Shown here: positions 14,782 through 21,503 of the stretch, piece by piece
Layout of the letters: every line of letters begins with the position of its first letter
Numbering within the stretch: the stretch's first letter is position 1
Assembly: GCA_964343975.1 (NCBI GenBank)
Contig: CAYFLU010000040.1
Coordinates: forward strand, 1-21,503
DNA length: 21,503 nucleotides
Direction of reading: 5' to 3'
DNA from: SCUN01 sp964343975
GTDB lineage: Bacteria > Acidobacteriota > Vicinamibacteria > Vicinamibacterales > SCN-69-37
Notes under the pieces: model-generated
The model's database searches: none
Told to the model about the DNA's origin: nothing
Seen by the model: only the letters and a program-made list of their open reading frames with translations
Made by a program: the position numbers and the translations under genes

Positions 14782-15396
14782 ATGTCAGTCAACCACGTCA
14801 CTTCGAGTTCGGCGGCACAGCTCGCCCAGAACCTCGCCAGCGAGATCGACGCGAACAAGGACGGCCAGATCTCGACGTCCGAGTTCGGCAACTTCATTCT
14901 CAACGTGCTGGAGGGCGCCTCGTCGTCATCGACGTCGACCAGCGCGACCTCGGCCTTCCGCTCGGCCATGACCGCGTCGAACACGGCCACGCCCACCGGC
15001 ACGCCGACCGGCATCGACATCAAGAACATCTGGGCCGCGAGTTCGCTTGGCTACAACCCGACGTTCCTCGGCTTCGACACCTCGCGCGCCGGCGCGCCCA
15101 CTACGTTCAACTCCGCGGCCGGCTCGCTCAAGTACGACGCCTACAACGTCCTGAAGAACTTCGATCCGCGTGATCCCACGGCGATGAAGCAGGCGTACAA
15201 CATCCTGAACCAGCTGCATCCGGGTGCGTATGAGCTCGACAGCGAAGACAACCTGATGCTCACGGGCACGGCCGATGGCTACATCGGTGCCCGGCCGCTC
15301 AACCGCGATTCGGACTGGAACAACCGGAACCAGGACTGGTGCTGGCAGTGGATGGGGTACAACGCCGCCCACCCGGGGCCGAACGGCGAAGTGTAG
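14782..15396 (+). CDS. Small EF-hand calcium-binding protein
   Basis: ATG 14782 with AGGAG 10 nt upstream gives 204 residues and no signal peptide. One canonical EF-hand loop is present at residues 23-34: D23-x-N25-x-D27-G-Q29-I-S31-x-x-E34. The loop is followed by a Ser/Thr/Ala-rich low-complexity stretch (about 46-75), then a C-terminal region with aromatic and Asn/Asp-rich segments (IKNIWAASSLGYNPTFLGFD, NWNNRNQ-type and WCWQWMGYN near the end) that I do not recognise. Transcription is probably controlled by the sigma-54 promoter just upstream. Role unknown; calcium-responsive signalling or a secreted structural protein exported without a classic signal are possible. Confidence 0.85.
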   Translation: MSVNHVTSSSAAQLAQNLASEIDANKDGQISTSEFGNFILNVLEGASSSSTSTSATSAFRSAMTASNTATPTGTPTGIDIKNIWAASSLGYNPTFLGFDTSRAGAPTTFNSAAGSLKYDAYNVLKNFDPRDPTAMKQAYNILNQLHPGAYELDSEDNLMLTGTADGYIGARPLNRDSDWNNRNQDWCWQWMGYNAAHPGPNGEV

Positions 15397-15453
15397 GCAG
15401 ATCACGCGCCCGATCCGGCGCACCACACGCACAGGCGCGTCGACACGGCGGGG

Positions 15454-15471
15454 CATTAACGTTAGTTAATG
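15454..15471. promoter_or_regulatory. Operator-like palindrome CATTAAC-GTTA-GTTAATG
   Basis: Perfect 7-bp arms (15454-15460 and 15465-15471) flank a 4-nt spacer, AT-rich in a GC-rich surrounding. AATGTC then recurs 13 bp further on, at 15479-15484. The site is about 90 bp upstream of the secreted-protein gene and looks like a repressor or activator binding site. Confidence 0.5.
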
Positions 15472-15509
15472 TCCCGCTAATGTCGTTTGAACGTCGCGCA
15501 CGTCACATT

Positions 15510-15539
15510 AAGTGTGGATGACATCTCGTCATCGCACTT
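15510..15539 (+). promoter_or_regulatory. Leader hairpin ahead of the secreted-protein gene
   Basis: AAGTG (15510-15514) and GATGAC (15517-15522) pair with GTCATC (15528-15533) and CACTT (15535-15539), forming an 11-bp stem with a small 2-by-1 internal loop and a 5-nt apical loop. It ends 5 nt before the AAGGAG ribosome site at 15545-15550, so it may stabilise the message or modulate translation. Confidence 0.5.
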
Positions 15540-15558
15540 GAGGCAAGGAGTATTCGAC

Positions 15559-15984
15559 ATGCGTACGTCCCGTCTGCGACTCACGGTCTTTGCGGCCGCG
15601 CTCGCGATGGCCGCACCTGCGGCGGCGCAGCAGCCCGCGCGCGAGACCAGCCCGGCGGCCGCCACCGCCAAGAACACCGCGTCCGCGAAAACCACACCGA
15701 CCACGAAGACCGACGGCAACTCGGTGAAACCGGCCAAGCCGGCCACCCATTCGACCAGCGGGATCGTCCGCTCGATTGACGGCACGACGCTCGTGATCGC
15801 GAAGAACGCGAAAGCCACCGCGACGGAAACCTTCACGCTCACCACCGACACCGCGCGCAAGGGCGACATCACCGTCGGCACCCGCGTCGGCGTGCGCTAC
15901 ACCACCGAGAGCGGCCACAACACCGCCACGGCCGTGACGGTCTCCGCCAAGGGCTCCAAGATTCGCGTGGCACAGGCTTCCTGA
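15559..15984 (+). CDS. Secreted small protein with a DUF5666-like beta domain
   Basis: ATG 15559 has AAGGAG 8 nt upstream and gives 141 residues. A signal peptide is clear: MRTSRLRL, a hydrophobic Ala/Leu core and cleavage after AAAQ at about residue 22-24. A Thr/Ala/Lys-rich linker (about 25-62) leads to a small beta-rich domain (about 65-138) with GIVRSIDGTTLVIAKN, FTLTTDT and GTRVGVRYTTESGHNTATAVTV. This resembles DUF5666-type single-strand OB-like domains, a match from memory. There are no cysteines and no enzyme motif. Upstream are an operator-like palindrome and a leader hairpin; a strong terminator follows, so it is a monocistronic, possibly highly expressed gene. Function unknown. Confidence 0.82.
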   Translation: MRTSRLRLTVFAAALAMAAPAAAQQPARETSPAAATAKNTASAKTTPTTKTDGNSVKPAKPATHSTSGIVRSIDGTTLVIAKNAKATATETFTLTTDTARKGDITVGTRVGVRYTTESGHNTATAVTVSAKGSKIRVAQAS

Positions 15985-16023
15985 CGTCTCCTCACAGCCT
16001 CCTCCTCCAGAGGTGGCGTCGGG

Positions 16024-16077
16024 GCGGGTGCGGCATGGCACGTTGAGCGACGGGGCCACCGCCGCACCCGCTTTTTT
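16024..16077 (+). terminator. Intrinsic terminator of the secreted-protein gene
   Basis: GCGGGTGCGGC (16024-16034) pairs perfectly with GCCGCACCCGC (16061-16071) and is followed by six T residues (16072-16077). The loop contains a further TGGC/GCCA pairing (16036-16039 with 16055-16058). This is the clearest rho-independent terminator in the window. Confidence 0.9.
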
Positions 16078-16122
16078 CTCTCATCCGGTCTCCTCCCCTC
16101 CCTAGAATGAAACGAGTTCGTC

Positions 16123-16794
16123 ATGCGCATCCTGGTCGTTGAAGACGACATCAAAGTCGCCTCGTTCATCCAGCGCGGTCTGACCGAAGACGGCTATGCG
16201 GTGGACGTGCTGCACGATGGCGCGGAAGCCGGCGATCAGGCCGCCATCTTCGACTACGACGCCGTGGTGTTGGATCTGATGCTGCCGAAGCGATCCGGCT
16301 TCCAGGTCCTCCGCGAAATTCGCGCGCGCAAGGCCGGGATGCCCGTGCTCATCCTGACGGCGCGCGACTCGGTGGAAGACCGCATCACCGGCCTCGACGC
16401 GGGCGCCGACGACTACATGGCGAAGCCCTTTGCGCTCGCCGAGCTCTCGGCCCGGCTCCGGGCGCTCTTGCGCCGCGGCGGCGCGCGCGTGACCTCGCTC
16501 CGCGTGGGCGACCTCGAAATCGACACGGTGCGACGCTTCGTCACGCGCGGGGGACGCACGATCGATCTCAAGCCCAAGGAATACGCCCTGCTCGAGTTCC
16601 TGATGCGCCACGCCGACCGCCCGGTCACGCGGTCGCTGATCATCGAGCACGTGTGGGACATCCACTTCGACAGCGTCAGCAACGTCGTCGAAGTGCACAT
16701 CAACGCCCTGCGCAACAAGATCGATCGCGGGTACGCCCCGCTCATCCACACCATTCGCGGTGTGGGCTACATGCTCGGCGAGAAGCGCGAGTGA
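16123..16794 (+). CDS. OmpR/PhoB-family response regulator (heavy-metal-type)
   Basis: This 223-residue protein has a receiver domain (E7-D8-D9, phospho-acceptor D51 in VVLDLMLPKRSG, T in LTARD and K in MAKPFAL) and a C-terminal winged-helix DNA-binding domain (LKPKEYALLEFLMRHADRPVTRS, then VVEVHINALRNKID and HTIRGVGYML). The overall pattern is closest to CusR/CopR-like regulators, but the signal is unknown. A -10-like TAGAAT lies at 16103-16108, giving a very short leader; no strong ribosome site is seen. The stop overlaps the GTG of the cognate kinase (GTGA at 16791-16794). Confidence 0.93.
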   Translation: MRILVVEDDIKVASFIQRGLTEDGYAVDVLHDGAEAGDQAAIFDYDAVVLDLMLPKRSGFQVLREIRARKAGMPVLILTARDSVEDRITGLDAGADDYMAKPFALAELSARLRALLRRGGARVTSLRVGDLEIDTVRRFVTRGGRTIDLKPKEYALLEFLMRHADRPVTRSLIIEHVWDIHFDSVSNVVEVHINALRNKIDRGYAPLIHTIRGVGYMLGEKRE

Positions 16795-18197
16795 CGCCGA
16801 TCGCCCTGCGCGCGAAGCTGGCCCTGGTGTACGCCGCCGTTCTGGCGGTGCTCCTGGCGGGATTCGGCGCGGCGGCGTATCACCTCTTCGCCGATCAGCT
16901 CGACGACGCCGCCGACGCCGAAGTCCAGGAACTGACCGACGGTCTGCATGGCTATCTCCGCTTCGACAGCGGACTGCCGACCATCGCGTACGACCGGACC
17001 GATCCATCCCAGACGGCGTTCATCACCACCGCGACGCGCTACTACCAGATCTACGACGCCGACACCGGCGCCATCATCGTGCAATCGGACGGCTTCGAGC
17101 CGTTGGCGCTGCACTTCACACCGGCCGAAGTCGCGTTCTACCGCACGCAGACGTCCGCGCGAGACATCCGCACCGATCAAGGACGCCTGCGTTTCACCAA
17201 CACCGTGCTCCGTGGTCCCGGAGGCCGGAACTACCTGCTGCAGGTCGGCATCCTGCTGGCCGACGACGACGCCAAGCTCGACCGGCTCCGACGCCTCATG
17301 CTGTGGAGTATCCCGGTGGTCGTGGCCATCGTCGCGTTGTTCAGTCGATGGTTGGCCGGACGATCGCTGTCACCGCTCGGCGCCCTCGCGACCGCCGCGC
17401 GCGGCATCAGCGTGTCGGAACTGCACCAGCGGCTGCCGGTGCGCGGCGCGGGCGACGAAGTGGATCAGGTCGCCACGGCGTTCAACGACACGCTCGCGCG
17501 TCTCGAATCGTCGGTCGGAGAAATGCGGCAGTTCAGTGCCGCGCTCGCGCACGAACTGCGCACACCGCTCGCGGCGCTCCGCGGCGAGATCGAAACCACC
17601 CTGCTGCGCGCGCGCACGGCCGAGGAGTATCAGCGCAGTCTCGGCAGCCAGCTCGAAGAACTCGACCGGCTCGGCCGGCTCGTCACTCATCTGCTGACGC
17701 TGGCGCGCGCCGAAGCCGGCCAGATCCGCCTGGCCCGCGCCCCGGTCGATCTGTCGCAACTCGGCGCCTCGCTCGTGTCGCAGCTCGACGCGGTGGCCGA
17801 TGCCAAGGGCGTCGCGCTCCTCTGCGACGCGCCGTCGCCGGTCGTCGTAACCGGCGATGCGGGCTGGCTCGAGCGGCTCGTGCTGAATCTGCTCGACAAC
17901 GCGATCAAGTTCACGCCGAGTGGCGGGCGGGTGACGCTGCACGTGCACGCGAGTGGCGACACAGCAACATTGAGCGTGAGCGACACGGGCATCGGCATTC
18001 CGGCCAACGACCTGCCGCATGTGTTCGAGCGGTTCTATCGCGCCGACAGCGCGCGGTCACCGCAGATGGGGGTGGGATTGGGACTGACGTTGGCCAAGTG
18101 GATTGCCGATCATCATGGGGCGACGATCGAAGCGGCCAGCGTCGAAGGCCACGGCTCGACGCTGACCGTCTCGTTTCCGGTTACTTCGACAGCGTGA
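16791..18197 (+). CDS. Membrane sensor histidine kinase (heavy-metal-type)
   Basis: GTG 16791 overlaps the regulator stop, giving 468 residues. Order: TM1 (about 10-31), periplasmic sensor (about 32-165), TM2 (about 169-188), HAMP (about 190-240), phosphotransfer helix with H254 (ALAHELRTPLAALRGEIE), and HATPase with N-box (NLLDNAIKFT), G1 (DTGIGIP), F-box (FERFYRADSAR) and G2 (GVGLGLTLAKW). The architecture matches CusS-like kinases. The periplasmic region has no obvious His/Met/Cys metal-binding cluster, so metal sensing is not supported directly. The last 17 bases overlap the convergent secreted-protein gene on the other strand (18181-18197), which leaves no room for a terminator between them. 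Confidence 0.93.
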   Translation: MTPIALRAKLALVYAAVLAVLLAGFGAAAYHLFADQLDDAADAEVQELTDGLHGYLRFDSGLPTIAYDRTDPSQTAFITTATRYYQIYDADTGAIIVQSDGFEPLALHFTPAEVAFYRTQTSARDIRTDQGRLRFTNTVLRGPGGRNYLLQVGILLADDDAKLDRLRRLMLWSIPVVVAIVALFSRWLAGRSLSPLGALATAARGISVSELHQRLPVRGAGDEVDQVATAFNDTLARLESSVGEMRQFSAALAHELRTPLAALRGEIETTLLRARTAEEYQRSLGSQLEELDRLGRLVTHLLTLARAEAGQIRLARAPVDLSQLGASLVSQLDAVADAKGVALLCDAPSPVVVTGDAGWLERLVLNLLDNAIKFTPSGGRVTLHVHASGDTATLSVSDTGIGIPANDLPHVFERFYRADSARSPQMGVGLGLTLAKWIADHHGATIEAASVEGHGSTLTVSFPVTSTA

Positions 18198-18543
18198 CCT
18201 TGTCGGCCGCGATCGTCAGCTTGCCGTCCTTGTCCTTCGTCACTTCGCCGCTGATCTCGACGTGCTTGCCCATGAACTCCATGAGCTTCGCGTTCTTGTT
18301 CGCGGCAAACGCGCCCGTCACCTGATACACGCCGCCGTCGGCCGTGTAGACCGCCACCGGTCCACGCGTCGCGCACGACTTCGCGCACTTCTCGAGTTCC
18401 TCGCCGGTCTTGCCGTCCTTGCCGCACGCGACGTCAATCAGGTCGCCCTTGACCGTCGTCGGCTTCGCGCTCACCACCGGCGACAGCGCCAGCGCCAACG
18501 TCGCCACGCCGAACAGCCCGAACATCGTCTTCTTCAGAATCAT
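18181..18543 (-). CDS. Small secreted cysteine-containing protein
   Basis: ATG 18543 has GGAG about 8 nt upstream and begins a signal peptide (MILKKTMFGLFGVATLALAL, cleavage near VSA), giving 120 residues; the frame is open further upstream but that part is not protein-like. The mature domain has three cysteines (DVACGKDG, and CAKSC in EKCAKSCATRGPVAVYTADGG) and a beta-rich C-terminus (HVEISGEVTKDKDGKLTIAADKVTL). Many bacteria carry small secreted proteins of this G-D-L-I-D-x-x-C ... C-x-x-x-C type, for which I know no function. The 3' end overlaps the sensor-kinase gene by 17 bp on the opposite strand, so the two transcripts are antisense at their ends. Confidence 0.83.
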   Translation of the reverse strand: MILKKTMFGLFGVATLALALSPVVSAKPTTVKGDLIDVACGKDGKTGEELEKCAKSCATRGPVAVYTADGGVYQVTGAFAANKNAKLMEFMGKHVEISGEVTKDKDGKLTIAADKVTLSK

Positions 18544-18688
18544 GTGGATCTCCCCATTGGCGCGGCATTTTCCGCGCTCGCTCCGAAAATACCACCGCCC
18601 GGGCCGGCCACGGCACGCAAAGTGACGAATTCCCGGCAATCCGGGCCGACCGCAACACGGCACGAGGTCTGCAGTGGGAAGCCGCCAA

Positions 18689-19939
18689 ATGTTCCCTCTG
18701 AAGGACTTACAGACGAACTCGGCATTGCTGAAACTCGACCTCTACTGCCGCGGCATGCGGATCGACGACTCGTGCCTGATCGCCGAAGACGGGGGACGGC
18801 GGATCTTGCGGACCCGCGCGGGGCTCGGCAGCGGTCTGGAAGTGATCCTGCCCGGTGGGCTCTGGACCAACGTGCCCGTCACCGAGTCATTTGCCAAGCA
18901 GTCGCCGTACGCCCTGCACCGCGTGCACAACACCTATGTGCTGCGTCGTGGCGATGACGACGTGACCACGGTCACGCTCTCGCCGCGCCCGGCGTGGTAC
19001 GACCGCACAACCACCGGCGGCAAGCCGATGACGCGCGTGGGCACGCTGCAGGGCACCTATCTGGCCATCTATCCGGCGAAGGTGTGCGACTACTGGCTGC
19101 GCGCGCCGGAGAAGACCAACTGCAAGTTCTGCTCGGTGGGCCTCAACCTCGGTGTGGATGACGACACGGTGAAGTCGGTTGAGGAGGTGATGGAGGTCGT
19201 GCACGCGGCGCGCGCGGAATCCGAGATCACGTACGTCGACTTCAACACCGGTCACTACGACGGCGACACGTATCTCGACCTGCTCGAGCCCTACATCACG
19301 CGCATCAAGAAGGAGACGGGCCTGCTGATCGGCATCCAGACGCCGCCGCACCCGGATCTGTCGCGATACGACCGCCTGCGCGCGATGGGCGTGAATCGCG
19401 TGTCGTTCTGCTTCGAGATCTACGATCCGGAACGCTTCGTCGAGGTGTGCCCGGGGAAGCACACGCAATATGGACTCGAGCGGTATCTCGAGGCCATCAA
19501 ATACTGCGCGTCGCTCGGATCGAAAGGACCGGTGACCGAGCCGTGGGTGACCAATGGCGAGATCATCGCCGGGCTCGAGGCGCCGGAGTCGTCGATGCTG
19601 GCCATCGACTGGATCACGTCGGTCGGCGCCATTCCCACGGTGTGCGTGTTCCGGCCGTTGGCCGGCACCGACTACGCGCACCTGCCGCCGCCGGCGCCCG
19701 AGCCGCTCGTGCCGGTCTTTGCGCGTCTGTACGAAGCGTGCATGGAGCGGGGACTGCCGATCGGCTGTGCGCCGAACATTCACGTCTCTCTGGTGCTGCT
19801 CCCGGAGGAGTGCGCCACGCTGACGTCCAGGCGCTATCCGGTGCAGCGCGCAAAACTCGCGGCGATCAAGTCGGGCCTCGGCTGGTATCTGCATCGCCGC
19901 TTCCGGCAGGCCGATCGTCGCGCGCACGCCCCCGCGTGA
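18689..19939 (+). CDS. Radical SAM protein with CX11CX2C cluster motif
   Basis: Starting at ATG 18689 the protein has 416 residues; GTG 18674, with GAGG upstream, is an alternative adding five. The N-terminal 110 residues are a beta-rich region not typical of the core fold. The cysteines C133, C145 and C148 (CDYWLRAPEKTNCKFC) would hold the 4Fe-4S cluster. Spacing is C-x11-C-x2-C, not the standard C-x3-C-x2-C. The TIM-barrel features follow: EITYVDFNTGHYDG, LLIGIQTPPHPDLSRYDRLRAMGVNRVSFCFEIYD (a typical radical SAM strand-to-helix turn) and WVTNGEIIAGLEAP. No SPASM or B12 domain is evident. Substrate unknown. It stands alone with a strong hairpin behind it. Confidence 0.87.
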   Translation: MFPLKDLQTNSALLKLDLYCRGMRIDDSCLIAEDGGRRILRTRAGLGSGLEVILPGGLWTNVPVTESFAKQSPYALHRVHNTYVLRRGDDDVTTVTLSPRPAWYDRTTTGGKPMTRVGTLQGTYLAIYPAKVCDYWLRAPEKTNCKFCSVGLNLGVDDDTVKSVEEVMEVVHAARAESEITYVDFNTGHYDGDTYLDLLEPYITRIKKETGLLIGIQTPPHPDLSRYDRLRAMGVNRVSFCFEIYDPERFVEVCPGKHTQYGLERYLEAIKYCASLGSKGPVTEPWVTNGEIIAGLEAPESSMLAIDWITSVGAIPTVCVFRPLAGTDYAHLPPPAPEPLVPVFARLYEACMERGLPIGCAPNIHVSLVLLPEECATLTSRRYPVQRAKLAAIKSGLGWYLHRRFRQADRRAHAPA

Positions 19940-19952
19940 CGCCCCAAAGACA

Positions 19953-19987
19953 ACGGCCCGTCGCCGGGATATCCGGCGACGGGCCGT
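19953..19987. terminator. Bidirectional hairpin after the radical SAM gene
   Basis: A perfect 15-bp stem (19953-19967 with 19973-19987) and a 5-nt loop lie between the convergent radical SAM gene and the small secreted-protein gene that ends at 20010. No T-run is obvious, but position and stability suit termination in both directions. Confidence 0.75.
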
Positions 19988-20009
19988 CAGAGGAAACCTG
20001 CCAGGCGAC

Positions 20010-20381
20010 TTACTTGATGATCGCCGTCGGCTTGTGGTCCTGATACATGAGCGTGATCTCGTTGGCCTCGCAGAGGTTCAGGCCGATCCAGGTGACCACG
20101 TCCTTATCCGCGTCGACGATCTTCATGTCCCACTTGCACTCGCTGGCCGCCGTCGAGAACTTGATCTCGGCCGACTCGCCGTCCTTCATGATGTCGCGGC
20201 CGAGGATGTCCGGCCCCCACTTGTCTTCGGAGTTCGGCGACACGAAGAGCTGGTCGATCGACAGCCCGGTCTTGTTGACGAGCTTGAAATCGAGGTCTTT
20301 GTTCTGAGCCGCGCGGACGGGGCTGGACACGAGCGCGACGACGGCAAGGGCGGCAACAAGGGCAAACTTCTTCAGATTCAT
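20010..20381 (-). CDS. Small secreted protein of unknown function
   Basis: ATG 20381 begins MNLKKFALVAALAVVALVSS, a classic signal peptide with cleavage near VRAA; this favours it over an upstream in-frame GTG at 20420. The 123-residue product has a compact mature domain with FKLVNKTGLSIDQLFVSP, KWGPDILGRDIM, two cysteines (SECKWD and NLCEAN) that could form a disulfide, and a C-terminal ITLMYQD strand. The sequence pattern (LVNKTG ... WG.D.LG ... C.WD) is familiar from small secreted bacterial proteins without known function. No clear ribosome site precedes the ATG. It is divergent from the hydroxylase-like gene across 41 bp. Confidence 0.82.
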   Translation of the reverse strand: MNLKKFALVAALAVVALVSSPVRAAQNKDLDFKLVNKTGLSIDQLFVSPNSEDKWGPDILGRDIMKDGESAEIKFSTAASECKWDMKIVDADKDVVTWIGLNLCEANEITLMYQDHKPTAIIK

Positions 20382-20422
20382 GGAAAAAACGGCTTCGAAA
20401 GTGAGAAAGAGGCCGCTCACCG

Positions 20423-21145
20423 ATGAGCGACCCGAGTTTCTACATTACCCCCGTGGGAGCATTATTTCCCGCATTAATTCCCTTTCCATCCAAGAAAGTC
20501 GACGCCGCCCAGAAATGGCGCTACGATAGAGACTTATCGCGTTTTCGCGCGATCTGGAAGGCAGTGCATATGGGTAATTCGGCTCAAGTCACTCAAAACG
20601 ACGGTTGGATCCGGCGGCTCTCGTCGTCGCGCTTCAACTATTACTTCGGCTACGTCGCCAACTTCTCGTTGGTGTTCTGGCTGTTGAGCCGCGCGTTCGT
20701 CAGTGGACAGGCCTCGTTGTCGGCGGGCCAGTGGGTCGTGGTCATCGCCTCGGGTCTCCTGCTCTGGACGCTGTCGGAATACGTGCTCCACAAGTGGCTC
20801 TACCACGACCTCCCGTCGCCGTTGCAGACGGGGCATCGGTTGCACCACGACGAACCGATGGCGCTCTTGGGAGTGCCGTGGTGGCTCACGTCGATCATTC
20901 TGGTCGGGATCTACTACGGACTCGCGCGGGTGTTCGACCCGGCGATCACGGGCGCGGAGATGGCGTTCGTGTGGCTCGGGTACATCGGCTACTGCGCGAT
21001 GCACCACCTGCTGCATCATGCGCGCTGGAATTTCAGCTGGTTCGTGTCGCTGCGGCGCCACCACCTGCTGCATCACGCGAAAGACAACGTGAACTGGGGC
21101 ATCACGACCGACCTCTGGGATCGGGTGTTCCGCACGAAGGTCTAG
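20423..21145 (+). CDS. Fatty acid hydroxylase / sterol desaturase family membrane enzyme
   Basis: This 240-residue integral membrane protein has the histidine boxes of the family: H123-x4-H128 (HKWLYH), H138-x2-H141-H142, H194-H195-x2-H198-H199 and H213-H214-x2-H217-H218, which should bind a di-iron centre. Hydrophobic helices are at about 72-92, 102-121, 151-170 and 177-196. It would hydroxylate or desaturate a lipid acyl chain or isoprenoid, the substrate unknown. Codons 1-49 use TTA, AGA and ATT codons that are rare elsewhere in the window. A second ATG at 20570 (M50) has GGAAGG 8 nt upstream and could be the true start; the N-terminal 49 residues are then uncertain. Confidence 0.88.
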   Translation: MSDPSFYITPVGALFPALIPFPSKKVDAAQKWRYDRDLSRFRAIWKAVHMGNSAQVTQNDGWIRRLSSSRFNYYFGYVANFSLVFWLLSRAFVSGQASLSAGQWVVVIASGLLLWTLSEYVLHKWLYHDLPSPLQTGHRLHHDEPMALLGVPWWLTSIILVGIYYGLARVFDPAITGAEMAFVWLGYIGYCAMHHLLHHARWNFSWFVSLRRHHLLHHAKDNVNWGITTDLWDRVFRTKV

Positions 21146-21155
21146 CCAGATATCT

Positions 21156-21185
21156 CGCCGCGCGCGCCGTCGGGCGCGCGCGGCG
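21156..21185. terminator. GC-only hairpin between convergent genes
   Basis: A perfect 13-bp stem (21156-21168 with 21173-21185), almost entirely alternating C and G, with a 4-nt loop. It lies between the convergent hydroxylase-like gene and the YCII-domain gene. A short TTT-CCCC follows on the plus strand. Confidence 0.75.
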
Positions 21186-21194
21186 CGTTTCCCC

Positions 21195-21503
21195 TCAGGA
21201 TTTCCCCGCCGGTCCGTTCAGAAACTCCTCGACCGGCCGCACTTCCGATTCGCACTCGAACTCAGGCCAGTGGATCCGATGGAGTTCCATGAACTCCATG
21301 GCGAGCGCCATCGCCGCCTCGCGCGAATCGGCCTGCACCATCGCATACCCGCCGATGATCTCCTTCGACTCGGCAAAGGGGCCATCCGTCACGGTCAGTT
21401 GCCCGCCGTGGCTGCGAATGCGCGTGCCGGCAGCGGATGGGAGCAACCCGGCCGTGTCGATCAGCGTGCCGTTCTTGAAGCTCTTCTCGATGATGCCACC
21501 CAT
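21195..21503 (-). CDS. YCII/DGPF-domain protein (partial, runs off right edge)
   Basis: The visible 102 residues have the hallmark VTDGPFAESKEIIGGY motif of the YCII-related (DGPF) family and the C-terminal EVRPVEEF. Family members usually start with about 20-40 residues ahead of the point seen here (M-x-x-M-x-L-x), so the methionine at the window edge is probably internal and the true start lies outside. These dimeric alpha-beta barrel proteins often sit beside ECF sigma factor genes; no partner is visible in this window. Enzyme activity is not established for most members. Confidence 0.85.
   Translation of the reverse strand: MGGIIEKSFKNGTLIDTAGLLPSAAGTRIRSHGGQLTVTDGPFAESKEIIGGYAMVQADSREAAMALAMEFMELHRIHWPEFECESEVRPVEEFLNGPAGKS

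Noticed and set aside
16036..16049. TGGCAC-like sequence as a second sigma-54 promoter
   Set aside because: It lacks a GC at the required -12 spacing and lies inside the terminator loop.

Overview
This is a GC-rich chromosomal stretch of a free-living, motile, signalling-rich Gram-negative bacterium. The evidence is an ECF sigma factor, sigma-54 activators, three chemoreceptors, a periplasmic DsbA-like domain and many lipidless signal peptides. The mix of exported amidohydrolase and aldolase genes, one-domain secreted proteins and several two-component systems fits Acidobacteriota (Vicinamibacteria-like), but that placement is an inference without a marker gene. No tRNA, rRNA, CRISPR array or insertion sequence was seen.

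Layout. (1) 1-1900: a cut-off exported protein on the minus strand, divergent from an ECF sigma factor. The sigma gene is translationally coupled to an unusual anti-sigma factor whose C-terminus is a DsbA-type thioredoxin. (2) 1980-7565: three HAMP-less chemoreceptors, one on plus and two in tandem on minus, with sigma-28-like promoters. A broken response-regulator gene that starts inside a perfect 18-bp inverted repeat lies between them. (3) 7614-10195: a two-gene minus-strand operon of an exported HpcH/HpaI aldolase-like protein and an exported amidohydrolase, both with altered catalytic residues. (4) 10288-13320: an H-NOX-like (heme nitric-oxide-binding) protein, a soluble PAS-GAF-PAS histidine kinase and a single-domain response regulator, probably one gas-sensing pathway. 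(5) 13317-14620: the C-terminal halves of two sigma-54 activators joined head to head at about 14035, with both N-terminal halves missing. (6) 14643-15396: a textbook sigma-54 promoter with palindromes upstream, driving a small EF-hand protein. (7) 15454-15984: a small secreted protein with operator-like and hairpin sequences upstream. (8) 16123-18197: an OmpR-type regulator and sensor kinase of the heavy-metal type. (9) 18181-21503: a secreted cysteine-containing small protein, a radical SAM protein with a CX11CX2C cluster motif, another small secreted protein, a fatty-acid-hydroxylase-type membrane enzyme and a cut-off YCII/DGPF-domain protein.

The most notable parts are the H-NOX/kinase/receiver cassette, the deletion-like junction between the two sigma-54 activators next to an orphaned sigma-54 promoter and EF-hand gene, the anti-sigma/DsbA fusion, and the radical SAM protein with unusual cysteine spacing. 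Motif and family calls come from reading the sequence only; no database search was possible.
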